Shown here piece by piece: positions 1 through 8,230 of a DNA stretch of 45,559 bases. The first letter of the stretch is position 1, and every line of letters begins with the position of its first letter. Location: NCBI GenBank assembly GCA_002483135.1, contig DLHI01000035.1, positions 1 to 45,559 on the forward strand. Direction: 5' to 3'. A program made the position numbers and the translations under genes. The DNA comes from Hyphomonadaceae bacterium UBA7672. Lineage in GTDB: Bacteria; Pseudomonadota; Alphaproteobacteria; Caulobacterales; Hyphomonadaceae. The notes beneath the pieces are model-generated. The model was not told the DNA's origin. It made no database searches and saw only the letters and a program-made list of their open reading frames with translations.

Positions 1-1
1 A

Positions 2-463
2 GCCCTCCGCCTCCAGCTCGAACGCGCCATCCTCGACGCCGTAGACTGCCTGCGTCTCTGGACCGCGATGCGTGGGCATCAGATCGCGAAGCTGAGACCC
101 AAAGTCCCGCGCGCCCGCGCGACGCCACACCTCACCCACGCCAAAGACCTGGCCCACCTCCTCGCCCGCATCGCGGCCTTGGTCGACGACTGCCAGGCGA
201 TGGAACAACGCGCCCAAGCGCACGCCGCAAAGCTGAAGCAGATGCGCGAGGCTGATCCGCTTGGCATCCGCACTGCGTGCGGCCCCCTCCGTCATGCTTC
301 GCATGCCACCTCCCCCAGCTTTGCTGGTGGAGGACAGTCCTCCCTCGCCGAAGGCGGGGGAGGTGGCGCGATGCGAAGCATCGTGACGGAGGGGGCCGCG
401 CGCAGTGCGGATGCCGCCCCAACGCGAGCACCCCCACACTCGATTGCAGGAGCAACCCCGTAA
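2..463 (+). CDS. 3' end of an unidentified gene (start lies left of the window)
   Basis: An open frame enters from the left edge and runs to a TAA at 461-463. Its first 90 or so codons have the strong G/C third-position preference of real genes here, and they encode charged amphipathic helix (for example LARIAALVDDCQAMEQRAQ). I do not recognise the family. From about 263 onward the frame runs straight through a palindromic repeat, so the last 65 or so residues (Gly/Ser/Ala/Pro-rich) are probably encoded by the inserted element rather than by the ancestral gene. The original stop codon was presumably lost or displaced by the insertion. The true start cannot be seen. An opposite-strand open frame overlaps it but has no support. 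Confidence 0.5.
   Translation, partial: ALRLQLERAILDAVDCLRLWTAMRGHQIAKLRPKVPRARATPHLTHAKDLAHLLARIAALVDDCQAMEQRAQAHAAKLKQMREADPLGIRTACGPLRHASHATSPSFAGGGQSSLAEGGGGGAMRSIVTEGAARSADAAPTRAPPHSIAGATP
263..415. repeat. 153-bp palindromic element with nested hairpins
   Basis: The outer arms 263-293 and 385-415 are complementary at 30 of 31 positions, and the next block 305-316 pairs with 356-367. The centre holds three further hairpins: CCAGC-TTT-GCTGG (315-327), GGAGGAC-A-GTCCTCC (329-343) and CGCC-GAA-GGCG (346-356). Each shoulder carries a mini-hairpin (ATGC-TTC-GCAT at 294-304; GATGC-GAA-GCATC at 370-382). The whole could extrude as a branched cruciform or fold as a multi-armed RNA. It resembles the dispersed intergenic palindromic repeats (REP/MITE-like) of alphaproteobacteria, but only one copy is in this window. 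It lies inside the open frame of the gene entering from the left. Confidence 0.85.
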
Positions 464-573
464 GCAACTCGCAGGCATCACCTGCGAGAACGCGACCCCG
501 TGCGCAAAACGCCAGACAGCTTGCGCCGATTCTACCCATCGCTAACGTGCCACCCAATTCCGGAGGGGCTCTC

Positions 574-2259
574 ATGCGATCCAGGCTGACTCAGATCTCA
601 GCTATTGCGCTTGCCATCATGGCCTTGGGTGCATGCGAAAACGCGCCCGCAAATCCGCCAGATGCGATTTTCCACAACGCCACCATCTATACCGGCGTTG
701 ATGGCCAGCTGCCCGCAACTGCAGTCTCGGTGAAGGATGGCCGCATCGTCCAGGTCGGCTCCGCTGAAGAGCTGCTGAAGTCCGCAGGCGAGGGCACCGA
801 GAAAATCGATCTCGCTGGCGCCTTCCTCTATCCCGGCTTCACAGACGCCCACGCCCATCTGTATGGCATCGGCGAGCGCGAGCAGACGCTGAACCTCGAC
901 AAGACCACATCGCTTGCCGAACTCGTCAGCGTCGTCGCCGAAGCCGCAAAGGCGCTTCCCGCGGGCCAACCGCTGATCGGCCGAGGCTGGATCGAAACCC
1001 ACTGGCCCGAAAAGCGCACGCCCACCCGCCAGGATCTCGACGCCGTGACGGGGGACCGCCCCACCGTACTCGAACGCGCCGACGGCCATGCGCTCATCGC
1101 CAACACTGCCGCGCTGAAAGCCGCCGGTCTCGATGGCAAGCCCGCGACCCAACCCTCCGGCGGCCGCATCGAAGTCGACGCTCAGGGCCTGCCCACTGGC
1201 TATCTGATCGATAACGCGATGGGGCCCATGGCTGCCCTGGCCACCGCGCCGACGGACGCACAGGTCCGCGCCACCTACGCCAAGGCGATGCAGCGCGAGA
1301 CTGGCCTCGGCTGGACCGGCCTGCACAACATGTCTGCGCCCGGTCCGCACATGGCGACGCTGAACGCCATGTCCGCCGCCGGCGAAGTCTCGATGCGCAT
1401 CTACAACGCCGTCGATGGCGCCGCCTTCGACATGATGACCGAAGGCGGTCTCTGGGGCGTCAGCAAGGACGGCCTCGTCACCACCAAGGCGATCAAGCTC
1501 TACATGGACGGCGCACTCGGCTCACGCGGCGCGCTGCTGTCTGCGCCTTACTCGGACCGCGCCGATATCACCGGCCTCCAGATCGCGCAGGAAGCCGCAA
1601 CACTCGCCCTGATGCGCAAGGCCTCCGACGCCAACATCCAGGTCGCCTTCCACGCCATCGGAGACGAAGGCAACAAGCTCGTCCTCGACTGGATGGGCAA
1701 GACCTTCGCCGATGCCGGCGTCTCGGGCGCCGACAAACGCTGGCGCATAGAGCATTCGCAGATCCTCCACGTCGAAGACATTCCGCGCTTCAAGGCGCTC
1801 GGCGTCATCCCGTCCATGCAGCCCAGCCACGCCATCGGCGATCTCTACTTCGCGCCCGCCCGTCTCGGGCCCGATCGCCTTGCCGGCGCGTATGCCTGGC
1901 GCGCACTGATCGACGCCGGCTCCATCATCGCCGGAGGCTCCGATGCGCCGGTCGAGCAGGGCGATCCCCGTATCGAATTCTACGCCGCCGTCGCGCGTAA
2001 AGACCTCAAGGGCAATTCCGGTGAAGGCTGGCATCCCGAACAGGCCGTCACGCGCGAAGAAGCCCTCAAGATGTTCACGCTCTGGCCAGCCTTCGCGTCT
2101 TTCCAGGAGAAGGACCTCGGCACGATCGAACCCGGCAAGCTCGCCGACTTCACCGGCTTCTCGGGCGACATCATGAAAATCCCCGAAGCCGAAATCCTCA
2201 CCGTCGAACCCGCCATCACGGTCGTCAGCGGCAAGGTGGTCTATCGGCGCGCGTCATAG
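574..2259 (+). CDS. Amidohydrolase family 3 (YtcJ-like) lipoprotein
   Basis: The product is 561 residues. The frame is open further upstream, but I chose ATG 574 because GGAGG lies at 562-566 and the protein then begins with a lipoprotein signal ending in LGAC (Cys21), which implies membrane anchoring in the periplasm. The amidohydrolase-3 fold is shown by GFTDAHAHLYG (metal-binding HxH at His93/His95), KLYMDGALGSRGALL, AFHAIGDEGN, RIEHSQ and GGSDAPVEQGDPR. Members of this family hydrolyse amide or related C-N bonds; the substrate cannot be told from the sequence. The gene stands alone and converges with xerD, 13 bp between stops. Confidence 0.9.
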   Translation: MRSRLTQISAIALAIMALGACENAPANPPDAIFHNATIYTGVDGQLPATAVSVKDGRIVQVGSAEELLKSAGEGTEKIDLAGAFLYPGFTDAHAHLYGIGEREQTLNLDKTTSLAELVSVVAEAAKALPAGQPLIGRGWIETHWPEKRTPTRQDLDAVTGDRPTVLERADGHALIANTAALKAAGLDGKPATQPSGGRIEVDAQGLPTGYLIDNAMGPMAALATAPTDAQVRATYAKAMQRETGLGWTGLHNMSAPGPHMATLNAMSAAGEVSMRIYNAVDGAAFDMMTEGGLWGVSKDGLVTTKAIKLYMDGALGSRGALLSAPYSDRADITGLQIAQEAATLALMRKASDANIQVAFHAIGDEGNKLVLDWMGKTFADAGVSGADKRWRIEHSQILHVEDIPRFKALGVIPSMQPSHAIGDLYFAPARLGPDRLAGAYAWRALIDAGSIIAGGSDAPVEQGDPRIEFYAAVARKDLKGNSGEGWHPEQAVTREEALKMFTLWPAFASFQEKDLGTIEPGKLADFTGFSGDIMKIPEAEILTVEPAITVVSGKVVYRRAS

Positions 2260-2272
2260 CAGCGTGCTTGCG

Positions 2273-3190
2273 TCACGCCCGCGCCAGCGGGTGCGCCGCT
2301 TCCAGCAGGTCGCGCAGCTCGTCGGTGACGACGTGCGTATAGATCTGCGTGGTCGAGATATCCGCGTGCCCCAGCAGAAGCTGAACCGCCCGCAAGTCCG
2401 CCCCACCTGAAAGCAGATGCGTCGCGAATGCGTGGCGCAGCGCGTGCGGCGTCACCCGCTCGGCTGCAATGTTCGCCTTCATCGCAAGGTCTTCGAGTAT
2501 CTGCCCCAGCCTGCGCCGCGTCAGCCGCCCGCCCGCCCCGCGCGATGGGAAAACGTATCGCATCGCCGCCGACCGCACCGCCGATTTCGGCAGGAATTCC
2601 TCGCGCACCGCCATATAGGCCTTCAACGCCGCCAATGCCGGCTTGCCCAGGGGCGTGATCCGCTCCTTGTCGCCCTTGCCGCGCACAATCAGCACGCTCA
2701 TCCCCGGCGCCGGCAGAGCGGAGAGAGGTAGGTCGCAACATTCGGAAGCACGAAGTCCCGCGCCATACAGCAGCTCGACAAGGCAGATGGTTCGCAGATC
2801 CCCGGGCTCGCTCCCTTGCGCCGCCGCGATCAGTCGCGACATCTCTTCCCGGCTCATCACATCCGGCGGATCGCGCCTGAACGTCGGGCCATCGAGGCGC
2901 GAGGTCGGATTGTCCTGCCGCTCATTGTCGCCCAGCTGGAACCGGAAGAATCGCCGCAAAGCCGAAAGCCGCCGCGATACCGTCGCCGCCGACATGCCGC
3001 GCTCATGCAGGTCGCGCACGAAAGCAGACAAGTCGCGCTCGCCCGCATCCACCAGCGAGGACCGATTGGCCCGCAGGAAGGAAGATGCATCCTCCAGATC
3101 CCGCCGATACGCCTCGATCGTATTGTCCGCCGCGCCGCGTTCAGCTCGCAGCGTGTCGAGAAAAGCTTCAATCCGGCGTGTGTCGAGCAT
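2273..3190 (-). CDS. xerD: Tyrosine recombinase XerD
   Basis: The product is 305 residues, the usual length for Xer recombinases. The N-terminal SAM-like core-binding domain (about 1-90) is followed by the catalytic domain with all six active-site residues: Arg147 (GAGLRASE), Lys172 (GKGDKER), His249 and Arg252 (HALRHAFATHLL), His275 (LLGHADISTTQIYTHV) and the nucleophile Tyr284. XerC/XerD resolve chromosome dimers at dif during division. I assign XerD rather than XerC because of the position beside aroK/aroB, an arrangement common in alphaproteobacteria, and the HATHLLSGGADLR-type C-terminus; a phylogeny would settle it. It is the last gene of a leftward group with the two genes at 3242-5090. 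Confidence 0.9.
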   Translation of the reverse strand: MLDTRRIEAFLDTLRAERGAADNTIEAYRRDLEDASSFLRANRSSLVDAGERDLSAFVRDLHERGMSAATVSRRLSALRRFFRFQLGDNERQDNPTSRLDGPTFRRDPPDVMSREEMSRLIAAAQGSEPGDLRTICLVELLYGAGLRASECCDLPLSALPAPGMSVLIVRGKGDKERITPLGKPALAALKAYMAVREEFLPKSAVRSAAMRYVFPSRGAGGRLTRRRLGQILEDLAMKANIAAERVTPHALRHAFATHLLSGGADLRAVQLLLGHADISTTQIYTHVVTDELRDLLEAAHPLARA

Positions 3191-3241
3191 CGGCCCACAC
3201 TGCAGCCGAGAGATTTATGGGAAGTTGATGGTCCGCCGGGC

Positions 3242-4885
3242 CTAGAAGGCCTTCCAAACCTGCATCGACTCCAGCGCAATGGCCTCGGCGTCGTGGCCCA
3301 TGCCGACCACGGTCAGCTGCGCCAGCAGGTCCGACAGCCCAGCAAAGGAGATCGCCGAGACATCGTTGCCCAGCTGTCCAATGGCGGCCAGCATCGCTTC
3401 GCCATCCGCATCCTGTCGCGCAGCTGCAGTGATCCGCGCAATCGCCGCGTCGGATACGCCACGCCCTGCCGTGCGCAGCGTCGACAGCAGCGTGCGCTGC
3501 TCCCCGCTCAGCTCGCGCCCCAGTCCGACATGAAGGAACAGCATCCGCGTGTTCTCGATCCGCCGGATCGCCAGCTGCTGTTCGCCGGAGGAGGCGGCAG
3601 CGCCCGGCTTTGCATCCGGCTTCGGCTGCGTCGCCGCGATCATCCGGTCGAGCAGCACGGCAGGCTTGTCCGTCTTGGCCCCGGCCAGCGACAGCATCAG
3701 GTCAAGCCGCGCCATCGCCCATGCGTCCTGCTTGTCAGCCGTCATCGCGCCAAGGTGCTTGCGCCACTCGCCCGCCTGGCCAACGTCTCCCGCCAGAATG
3801 TTCGCGCGCGCAAACAGTTCGGCATAGGCCAGCGTCGCGTCATTCCGCGGCAACGCCTTGATGGCCGCCAGAAGTCCCAGCGCCGCTATGCGCGCGTCGT
3901 TCAGTGTTTCTGCGCCCTTCAAAGCAGTAGCATAGGCCGCAGCCTTCGCCGCAGGCGCTGCCTCCTTGTCGGCGGCCGCAGCAATCGCCTGCGCCAGCGG
4001 ATCCGGCTTCGCCCCGCGAGCCGGCGCCACATCAGGGGAAAGCGCCAGAACAGCAGCAACATCCGCCGCCTTCAGCTTGCCACCCTCGACCGCCACGCGC
4101 ATCGCGGCGCGTCGTTGTGTCTGCGTTGCCGCTGGATTGGTTGCGATGGCTGCGGCGACATCGGCTCGCATGGCCGCCATTGCGTTGGCCGCGACAGGCA
4201 ACTTCGCCGCCACCGAAACTGCCGCTTCGAATGGCGTGCCATACCGGCCTTCAGGCTTTTTCAGCTCAGGCGCGTTGATCGCCGCCAGCGCGCCCAGCAG
4301 CCACAGCCCTGTGGCCTCGTCGGTCGAAACGATCCGCTCGACCAGCACGTTCGCCGCGCCAACATCGCCCGACATCGCCGCGCACAGCGCCCGCACCGGC
4401 AGCCACGCCTTGTCTCCCGCGACCTGTTTGCCCGCCAGCGCGCACGCCGCATCCTTCTGTCCGCGCGCGAGGTCGAACTCGGCCGACATGAGATCGGCCT
4501 GTTTGCCCCAGTCGGTGTCCTTGTAGCGGCGGCGCAGGTCGATCGCCCCTTCGCTCTCGCCAATCTCTTCCAGCAGCCGCAGCCGCTCGGGGATCAGTGT
4601 CACGCCGCCGGGGCTCTTCGCCTTCGACATAAGGACGCGGCGCAGCGCCTGACGCGCCGATGGCGCTAGCTCGCGCGGTTTCAGCGCTGTGAACAACGGG
4701 GCCAGCCCGGCCTCGCTTGTGTTGTCCCAGAACGTGACTGGCAACGGCCGATCATTCGCTCCCAGCCAGCCGACGCCCCACGGGTCGGTCGCCGGCAGGG
4801 AGTTGCTCGTCACCTGCGCCGATACGGGCGCTGCGATCACGGTTGCGAGCAGGGCGGCAGCCAGAAGCCTATTGCGCGGGCGCAT
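3242..4885 (-). CDS. Large exported protein of unknown function next to xerD
   Basis: The product is 547 residues and starts with a clear Sec signal peptide (basic MRPRNR, hydrophobic core, cleavage near PVSAQ), so it is exported. GGGAG lies 9 nt before the ATG. The mature protein is very Ala-rich and looks entirely helical, with repeated short helices reminiscent of TPR or HEAT solenoids. No catalytic motif is visible. A gene of this kind often sits between xerD and aroK in Caulobacterales, as I recall. Its start lies inside the upstream small gene (17-bp overlap), which suggests translational coupling. I do not know its function. Confidence 0.8.
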   Translation of the reverse strand: MRPRNRLLAAALLATVIAAPVSAQVTSNSLPATDPWGVGWLGANDRPLPVTFWDNTSEAGLAPLFTALKPRELAPSARQALRRVLMSKAKSPGGVTLIPERLRLLEEIGESEGAIDLRRRYKDTDWGKQADLMSAEFDLARGQKDAACALAGKQVAGDKAWLPVRALCAAMSGDVGAANVLVERIVSTDEATGLWLLGALAAINAPELKKPEGRYGTPFEAAVSVAAKLPVAANAMAAMRADVAAAIATNPAATQTQRRAAMRVAVEGGKLKAADVAAVLALSPDVAPARGAKPDPLAQAIAAAADKEAAPAAKAAAYATALKGAETLNDARIAALGLLAAIKALPRNDATLAYAELFARANILAGDVGQAGEWRKHLGAMTADKQDAWAMARLDLMLSLAGAKTDKPAVLLDRMIAATQPKPDAKPGAAASSGEQQLAIRRIENTRMLFLHVGLGRELSGEQRTLLSTLRTAGRGVSDAAIARITAAARQDADGEAMLAAIGQLGNDVSAISFAGLSDLLAQLTVVGMGHDAEAIALESMQVWKAF

Positions 4886-5090
4886 TTTCGCCAGCTCCCG
4901 GCGCGGGTGCGTTGGGGCCGATATTGGTCGCCGGCACGGTTATCTCGGTCTGAGCGGGCTTGCGCCCATCCGCCTGGCCAGCCGCCCAGAAGACCAGTCC
5001 CACAAGGGCCACGATGACGACGCCCGCGATGATCGCAATCGTCTTCATCGACATCGGCCTGCGCCGCCGTGCAAAGCCTCCACGCGCCAT
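4869..5090 (-). CDS. Small single-pass membrane protein
   Basis: The product is 73 residues: a short basic N-terminus (RGGFARRRR), one membrane helix (about residues 17-40, IAIIAGVVIVALVGLVFWAA) and a Pro/Ala-rich tail. The ATG at 5090 is supported by GGAGG six bases upstream; a second Met at residue 13 lacks this. It overlaps the next gene by 17 bp and is probably co-transcribed with it and with xerD. It lies divergent to aroK, with about 85 bp between the starts, where both promoters must lie. The function is unknown. Confidence 0.7.
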   Translation of the reverse strand: MARGGFARRRRPMSMKTIAIIAGVVIVALVGLVFWAAGQADGRKPAQTEITVPATNIGPNAPAPGAGENAPAQ

Positions 5091-5175
5091 CGTAGTCCTC
5101 CAGCCAGAACGCTACCCAGATTGCCCCGTAGGTAGCCGTCAGTATAAGCGTCCGGTTCGGCATACAGGGCAAGCC

Positions 5176-5733
5176 ATGACTGCTCAATCGGATGCGTCAG
5201 ATGGGAGCGCAGGCGGCGGCCGCCTGCAGCGTACAATCGCGCTTGTTGGCCTGATGGGTGTCGGGAAATCCACAGTGGGCCGGAAACTGGCCGAAAGCCT
5301 CGGCGCCCCCTTCGTCGACAGCGACGAGGAGATCGAGAAGGCCGCCGGCCTAAGCGTGCAGGAAATCTTCGAACGCCATGGCGAGCCCGAATTCCGGCGC
5401 GGCGAACGGCGGGTGATCGAACGCCTGCTCAACGGCCCGCCCATCGTGCTGGCCACCGGCGGGGGGGCCTATATCGATCCGACGACCCGCGCCCTGATGA
5501 AGGAAAAGGCCACCACGGTCTGGCTCCGCGCCGACCTCGACCTGATCTGGAAGCGGGTGAACCGGCGCGACACCCGGCCCCTGCTCAAGCGCGACAATCC
5601 AAGGCAGGTGCTGGCCGATCTCAACGCCGTCCGCGCGCCGATCTATGCGGAGGCCGATGTGGTCGTGGATTCCGGCGACCAACCTGCCTCAGAGGCCGCG
5701 AAGGCGATCTGCGAGAAGCTGGGGCTGGCCTAG
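5176..5733 (+). CDS. aroK: Shikimate kinase
   Basis: The product is 185 residues from ATG 5176. It phosphorylates shikimate at the 3-hydroxyl with ATP in aromatic amino acid synthesis (cytoplasm). The sequence shows the Walker A loop GLMGVGKST (25-33), the shikimate-binding Asp in VDSDEEIE (Asp50), Arg74 in EFRRGE, the GGG stretch (95-97) in ATGGGAY and the lid segment RDTRPLL. The frame is open for another 72 codons upstream, but that part shares the region with the divergent gene and lacks similarity, so I use the internal start. The 66-bp gap to aroB suggests an aroKB operon. Confidence 0.95.
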   Translation: MTAQSDASDGSAGGGRLQRTIALVGLMGVGKSTVGRKLAESLGAPFVDSDEEIEKAAGLSVQEIFERHGEPEFRRGERRVIERLLNGPPIVLATGGGAYIDPTTRALMKEKATTVWLRADLDLIWKRVNRRDTRPLLKRDNPRQVLADLNAVRAPIYAEADVVVDSGDQPASEAAKAICEKLGLA

Positions 5734-5799
5734 CGAAAAACACTTCCTTGCCTGGGCAGGCCGGATGTCTGATTAAGGCGGCCGATACAGGAAGCAGCG

Positions 5800-6921
5800 A
5801 TGACCAAGACTGTCCGGGTCGAACTGGCCGAACGGGCCTACGACATCCTTATCGGCGAGGGGCTGCTCGCCCGCGCCGGGGAACTTGTGCGCCCGCATCT
5901 GAAGGCTGGCCGCAATCGCGTGTTCGTGGTCGCAGATGAAAACGTCGCCCGCCTGCATGGCCAGCGTCTGGTTGATGCGCTCGTCGCCGCCGACATCAAG
6001 GGCGAGATGGTGACAGTGCCGCCGGGCGAGGAGTCGAAATCCTTTGCCTATCTCGATGTGGTGCTGGGCGAACTCATTGGCTTCGGCGCCGAGCGTGATG
6101 ATCTGATCATCGCCTTCGGCGGCGGCGTCACCGGCGACCTCACGGGGCTTGCTGCTGGCCTGCTGAAGCGCGGCGCCCGCTTCGTCCAGATTCCGACGAC
6201 GCTCCTTGCTCAAGTGGACTCGTCCGTCGGCGGCAAGACCGCGATCAACTCCAGCGCCGGCAAGAACATGGTTGGCCTGTTCCATCAGCCCGTGCTGGTG
6301 CTCGCCGATCTCGATGTGCTCGACACGCTTCCGGTGCGCGAGCGCTATGCCGGCCTCGCCGAAGTCGCGAAGTATGCACTGATCGATGATCCCGCCTTCT
6401 TCGACTTCCTCGAGACAAACGCCGCCGCCCTGTCCGAAGGCCACAAGCCTTCGCTCGCAGAGGCGATCCGCGTCTCGTGCGCGTCGAAGGCGCGCATCGT
6501 CGCGATCGACGAGACAGAACAGGCCGAGCGGGCGCTGCTCAATCTGGGCCACACCTTCGGTCATGCGCTGGAGCGCGCGAACGCCTTCCAGCCGAGCCTG
6601 CTGCATGGCGAGGGCGTCGCGGCGGGCATGGCGATGGCGATGCGCTATTCGGTGAAGCTGGGCCTCTGCCCCGGTCAGGACGCCGTGCGGGCCGAGCGCC
6701 TGCTCAACGCGCTGGGCCTGGCGACCCGCGTGGCGGACCTCGGTGGTGGCCCCTACAGGGCCGATGAACTGCTCGCGCATATGGCGCACGACAAGAAGGC
6801 CCGTAACGGCCAGCTGACGCTCATCCTCTCCCGTGGGATAGGAAAAGCCTACATCGAGCGAAGCGTAACGCTCGATACCCTTAGGGAATTCCTCGAAATC
6901 GAGACCCGGACCGCTTCCTGA
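5800..6921 (+). CDS. aroB: 3-dehydroquinate synthase
   Basis: The product is 373 residues, a full-length AroB. It converts DAHP to 3-dehydroquinate using NAD and a divalent metal. NAD-binding and active-site segments are visible: PPGEESKS, AFGGGVTGDLTG, PTTLLAQVDSSVGGKTAIN and GKNMVGLFHQP. The metal ligands are Glu188 (GLAEVAKY), His251 (NLGHTFGHALE) and His269 (LLHGEGVAAGM). It follows aroK in the same direction, as in many proteobacteria. No frameshift or missing residue is seen. Confidence 0.97.
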   Translation: MTKTVRVELAERAYDILIGEGLLARAGELVRPHLKAGRNRVFVVADENVARLHGQRLVDALVAADIKGEMVTVPPGEESKSFAYLDVVLGELIGFGAERDDLIIAFGGGVTGDLTGLAAGLLKRGARFVQIPTTLLAQVDSSVGGKTAINSSAGKNMVGLFHQPVLVLADLDVLDTLPVRERYAGLAEVAKYALIDDPAFFDFLETNAAALSEGHKPSLAEAIRVSCASKARIVAIDETEQAERALLNLGHTFGHALERANAFQPSLLHGEGVAAGMAMAMRYSVKLGLCPGQDAVRAERLLNALGLATRVADLGGGPYRADELLAHMAHDKKARNGQLTLILSRGIGKAYIERSVTLDTLREFLEIETRTAS

Positions 6922-6984
6922 ATCGAGCGGCAGGTATTACCTATTCGACGGGGCAGGGCCTTTCTGCGGGCGACAGGTTTCCAG

Positions 6985-7731
6985 ATGACGCTAGCTGAAC
7001 GCACACTCGCCTTTGCCGAACAGGCGGCGGATGTGCAGACGCGAAAGTCGCTCGGCGCCAGACTGATGTCGTTGGTCGAACCGCTGGGCGCGTCCACCTA
7101 TGCCTGCCTCTACCTCCGCCGCGAGCGTGGCTCCGTGGTCATTGACCGCTCGCTCTCCAATGTCCCGCGTCAGTGGCAGGAGCTTTATCTCGAGCGCGGC
7201 TACGATGCGGCTGATCCCGTATTCCAGGGCGTGGTGCGTGGCGGCGCCTATGGCTACTGGGACGAGTTGACTCGCGGTATGGTGCTGAACCGCCCGATGC
7301 GCGAAGTAATGGGCGCGGCGAGTGAACACCGGATGCGCCAGGGTTTCACCAAGCGCGTCACGCTCGATACGGGCGGCGTCGCCGTCATGATGATCGCCGG
7401 GATGGACCTGGAGAAGGACCGGCCGACGCGCGCGGCGCTGCGCATGGCCTTCGACGTGTTCGCTAACGAGGGCGCCCGCATGCTCAAGGTCGGCCCGCCC
7501 GGCGCCGCTGCCGGGGCCGGGGAGGGTGAACCCGCGCAGGACCTTTCCAAGACCCAGCTCAAGGTGCTGCTGATGCGCTCGGAAGGCATGTCCAACAAGC
7601 AGGTCGCCCAGATGCTCGGCCGCCACGAGAAGACCGTGGAATGCCACGTGACCGAAATTCTGCGGCGGCTGGAGGCCCGGAACATGATCGACGCGATCCG
7701 GATCGCCACCCGGCTGAAGCTGATCCTGTGA
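6985..7731 (+). CDS. LuxR-family regulator with an acyl-homoserine-lactone binding domain (solo)
   Basis: The product is 248 residues. The N-terminal autoinducer-binding domain keeps the positions equivalent to the six invariant residues of the family: Trp64, Tyr68, Asp77, Pro78, Trp92 and Gly120. The C-terminal LuxR helix-turn-helix spans about 186-245 (LSKTQLKVLL ... GMSNKQVAQMLGRHEKTVECHV). Of the three usual DNA-binding-domain invariants, Leu195 and Gly201 are kept, but the Glu is Gln191. No luxI-type synthase is in the window, so it may sense signals made elsewhere in the genome or by neighbours. It starts 63 bp after aroB in the same direction, probably with its own promoter. Confidence 0.85.
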   Translation: MTLAERTLAFAEQAADVQTRKSLGARLMSLVEPLGASTYACLYLRRERGSVVIDRSLSNVPRQWQELYLERGYDAADPVFQGVVRGGAYGYWDELTRGMVLNRPMREVMGAASEHRMRQGFTKRVTLDTGGVAVMMIAGMDLEKDRPTRAALRMAFDVFANEGARMLKVGPPGAAAGAGEGEPAQDLSKTQLKVLLMRSEGMSNKQVAQMLGRHEKTVECHVTEILRRLEARNMIDAIRIATRLKLIL

Positions 7732-7813
7732 AAAAGGGACAGCGGGCCTCCGCGACTCAGCAAAAACTCAGGGTCAACCCTGATTTCCACAAGGTCATTT
7801 AGCTAGCAAAGTT

Positions 7814-7888
7814 AAGGCCTAGTGGGGGACGGGCTACGGCCTTCTCGCCCTGGGTTGGTGAACGGCTCCGCTGCAAGGTGGGGCCGTT
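7814..7888. terminator. Two stem-loops between convergent genes
   Basis: AAGGCC (7814-7819) pairs with GGCCTT (7838-7843), and AACGGCTCC (7861-7869) pairs with GGGGCCGTT (7880-7888, one G-U pair). The region lies downstream of both the LuxR-type gene and the leftward bolA gene, a natural place for bidirectional termination. Neither stem has a long T-run, so termination is an inference. The rest of 7732-7933 shows no coding signal. Confidence 0.4.
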
Positions 7889-7933
7889 TGTCGTTCTTGC
7901 CTGACTTGATGCACCAAGCGTCCGCCCGGATGC

Positions 7934-8203
7934 CTAGCCTGCGTCGATGTGCAGCGCATGCAGGCCGGCAGCGAACTCGTCCTTGAGGGCCTCATTCACT
8001 GCCCGATGGCGCGCCAGACGGGACATCCCGGCCAGAGCCGCCGACCTGATCCGCACCGCATAGTGCGTCTCTCCGCCCGGAGCGGCGCCGGCATGCCCAT
8101 GGTGCAGGTGGGATTCATCCACTATATGAAGCTCATCCGGAGAAAAAACTGCAGCAAGCGCGGCCCGTATGCGCTCCGTGCGGGTTGTCAATTCTTGCGG
8201 CAT
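7934..8203 (-). CDS. bolA: BolA family protein
   Basis: The product is 89 residues. The BolA fold is recognisable from the N-terminal helix RIRAALAAVF, HIVDESHLHHGHAGA, the GGETHYAVRI strand and SRLARHRAVNEALKDE, with the usual RHR of the family. BolA proteins act with monothiol glutaredoxins in Fe-S cluster handling; some bind DNA. I chose ATG 8203; an ATG four codons earlier (8215) is also possible. The frame continues far upstream without a start or similarity that would support a longer protein. It is divergent from the J-domain gene with only about 27 bp between starts. Confidence 0.85.
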   Translation of the reverse strand: MPQELTTRTERIRAALAAVFSPDELHIVDESHLHHGHAGAAPGGETHYAVRIRSAALAGMSRLARHRAVNEALKDEFAAGLHALHIDAG

Positions 8204-8230
8204 TAACGAACGCATCCCAAGATCGGATTC

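Noticed and set aside
277..573. Long N-terminal extension of the amidohydrolase frame
   Set aside because: It reads through the palindromic element, is Arg/Cys/Pro-rich without similarity, and a good ribosome binding site plus lipoprotein signal supports ATG 574.
4960..5175. Longer aroK product starting at 4960
   Set aside because: This part overlaps the divergent small membrane protein gene and its ribosome binding site, and shikimate kinases do not have this extension.
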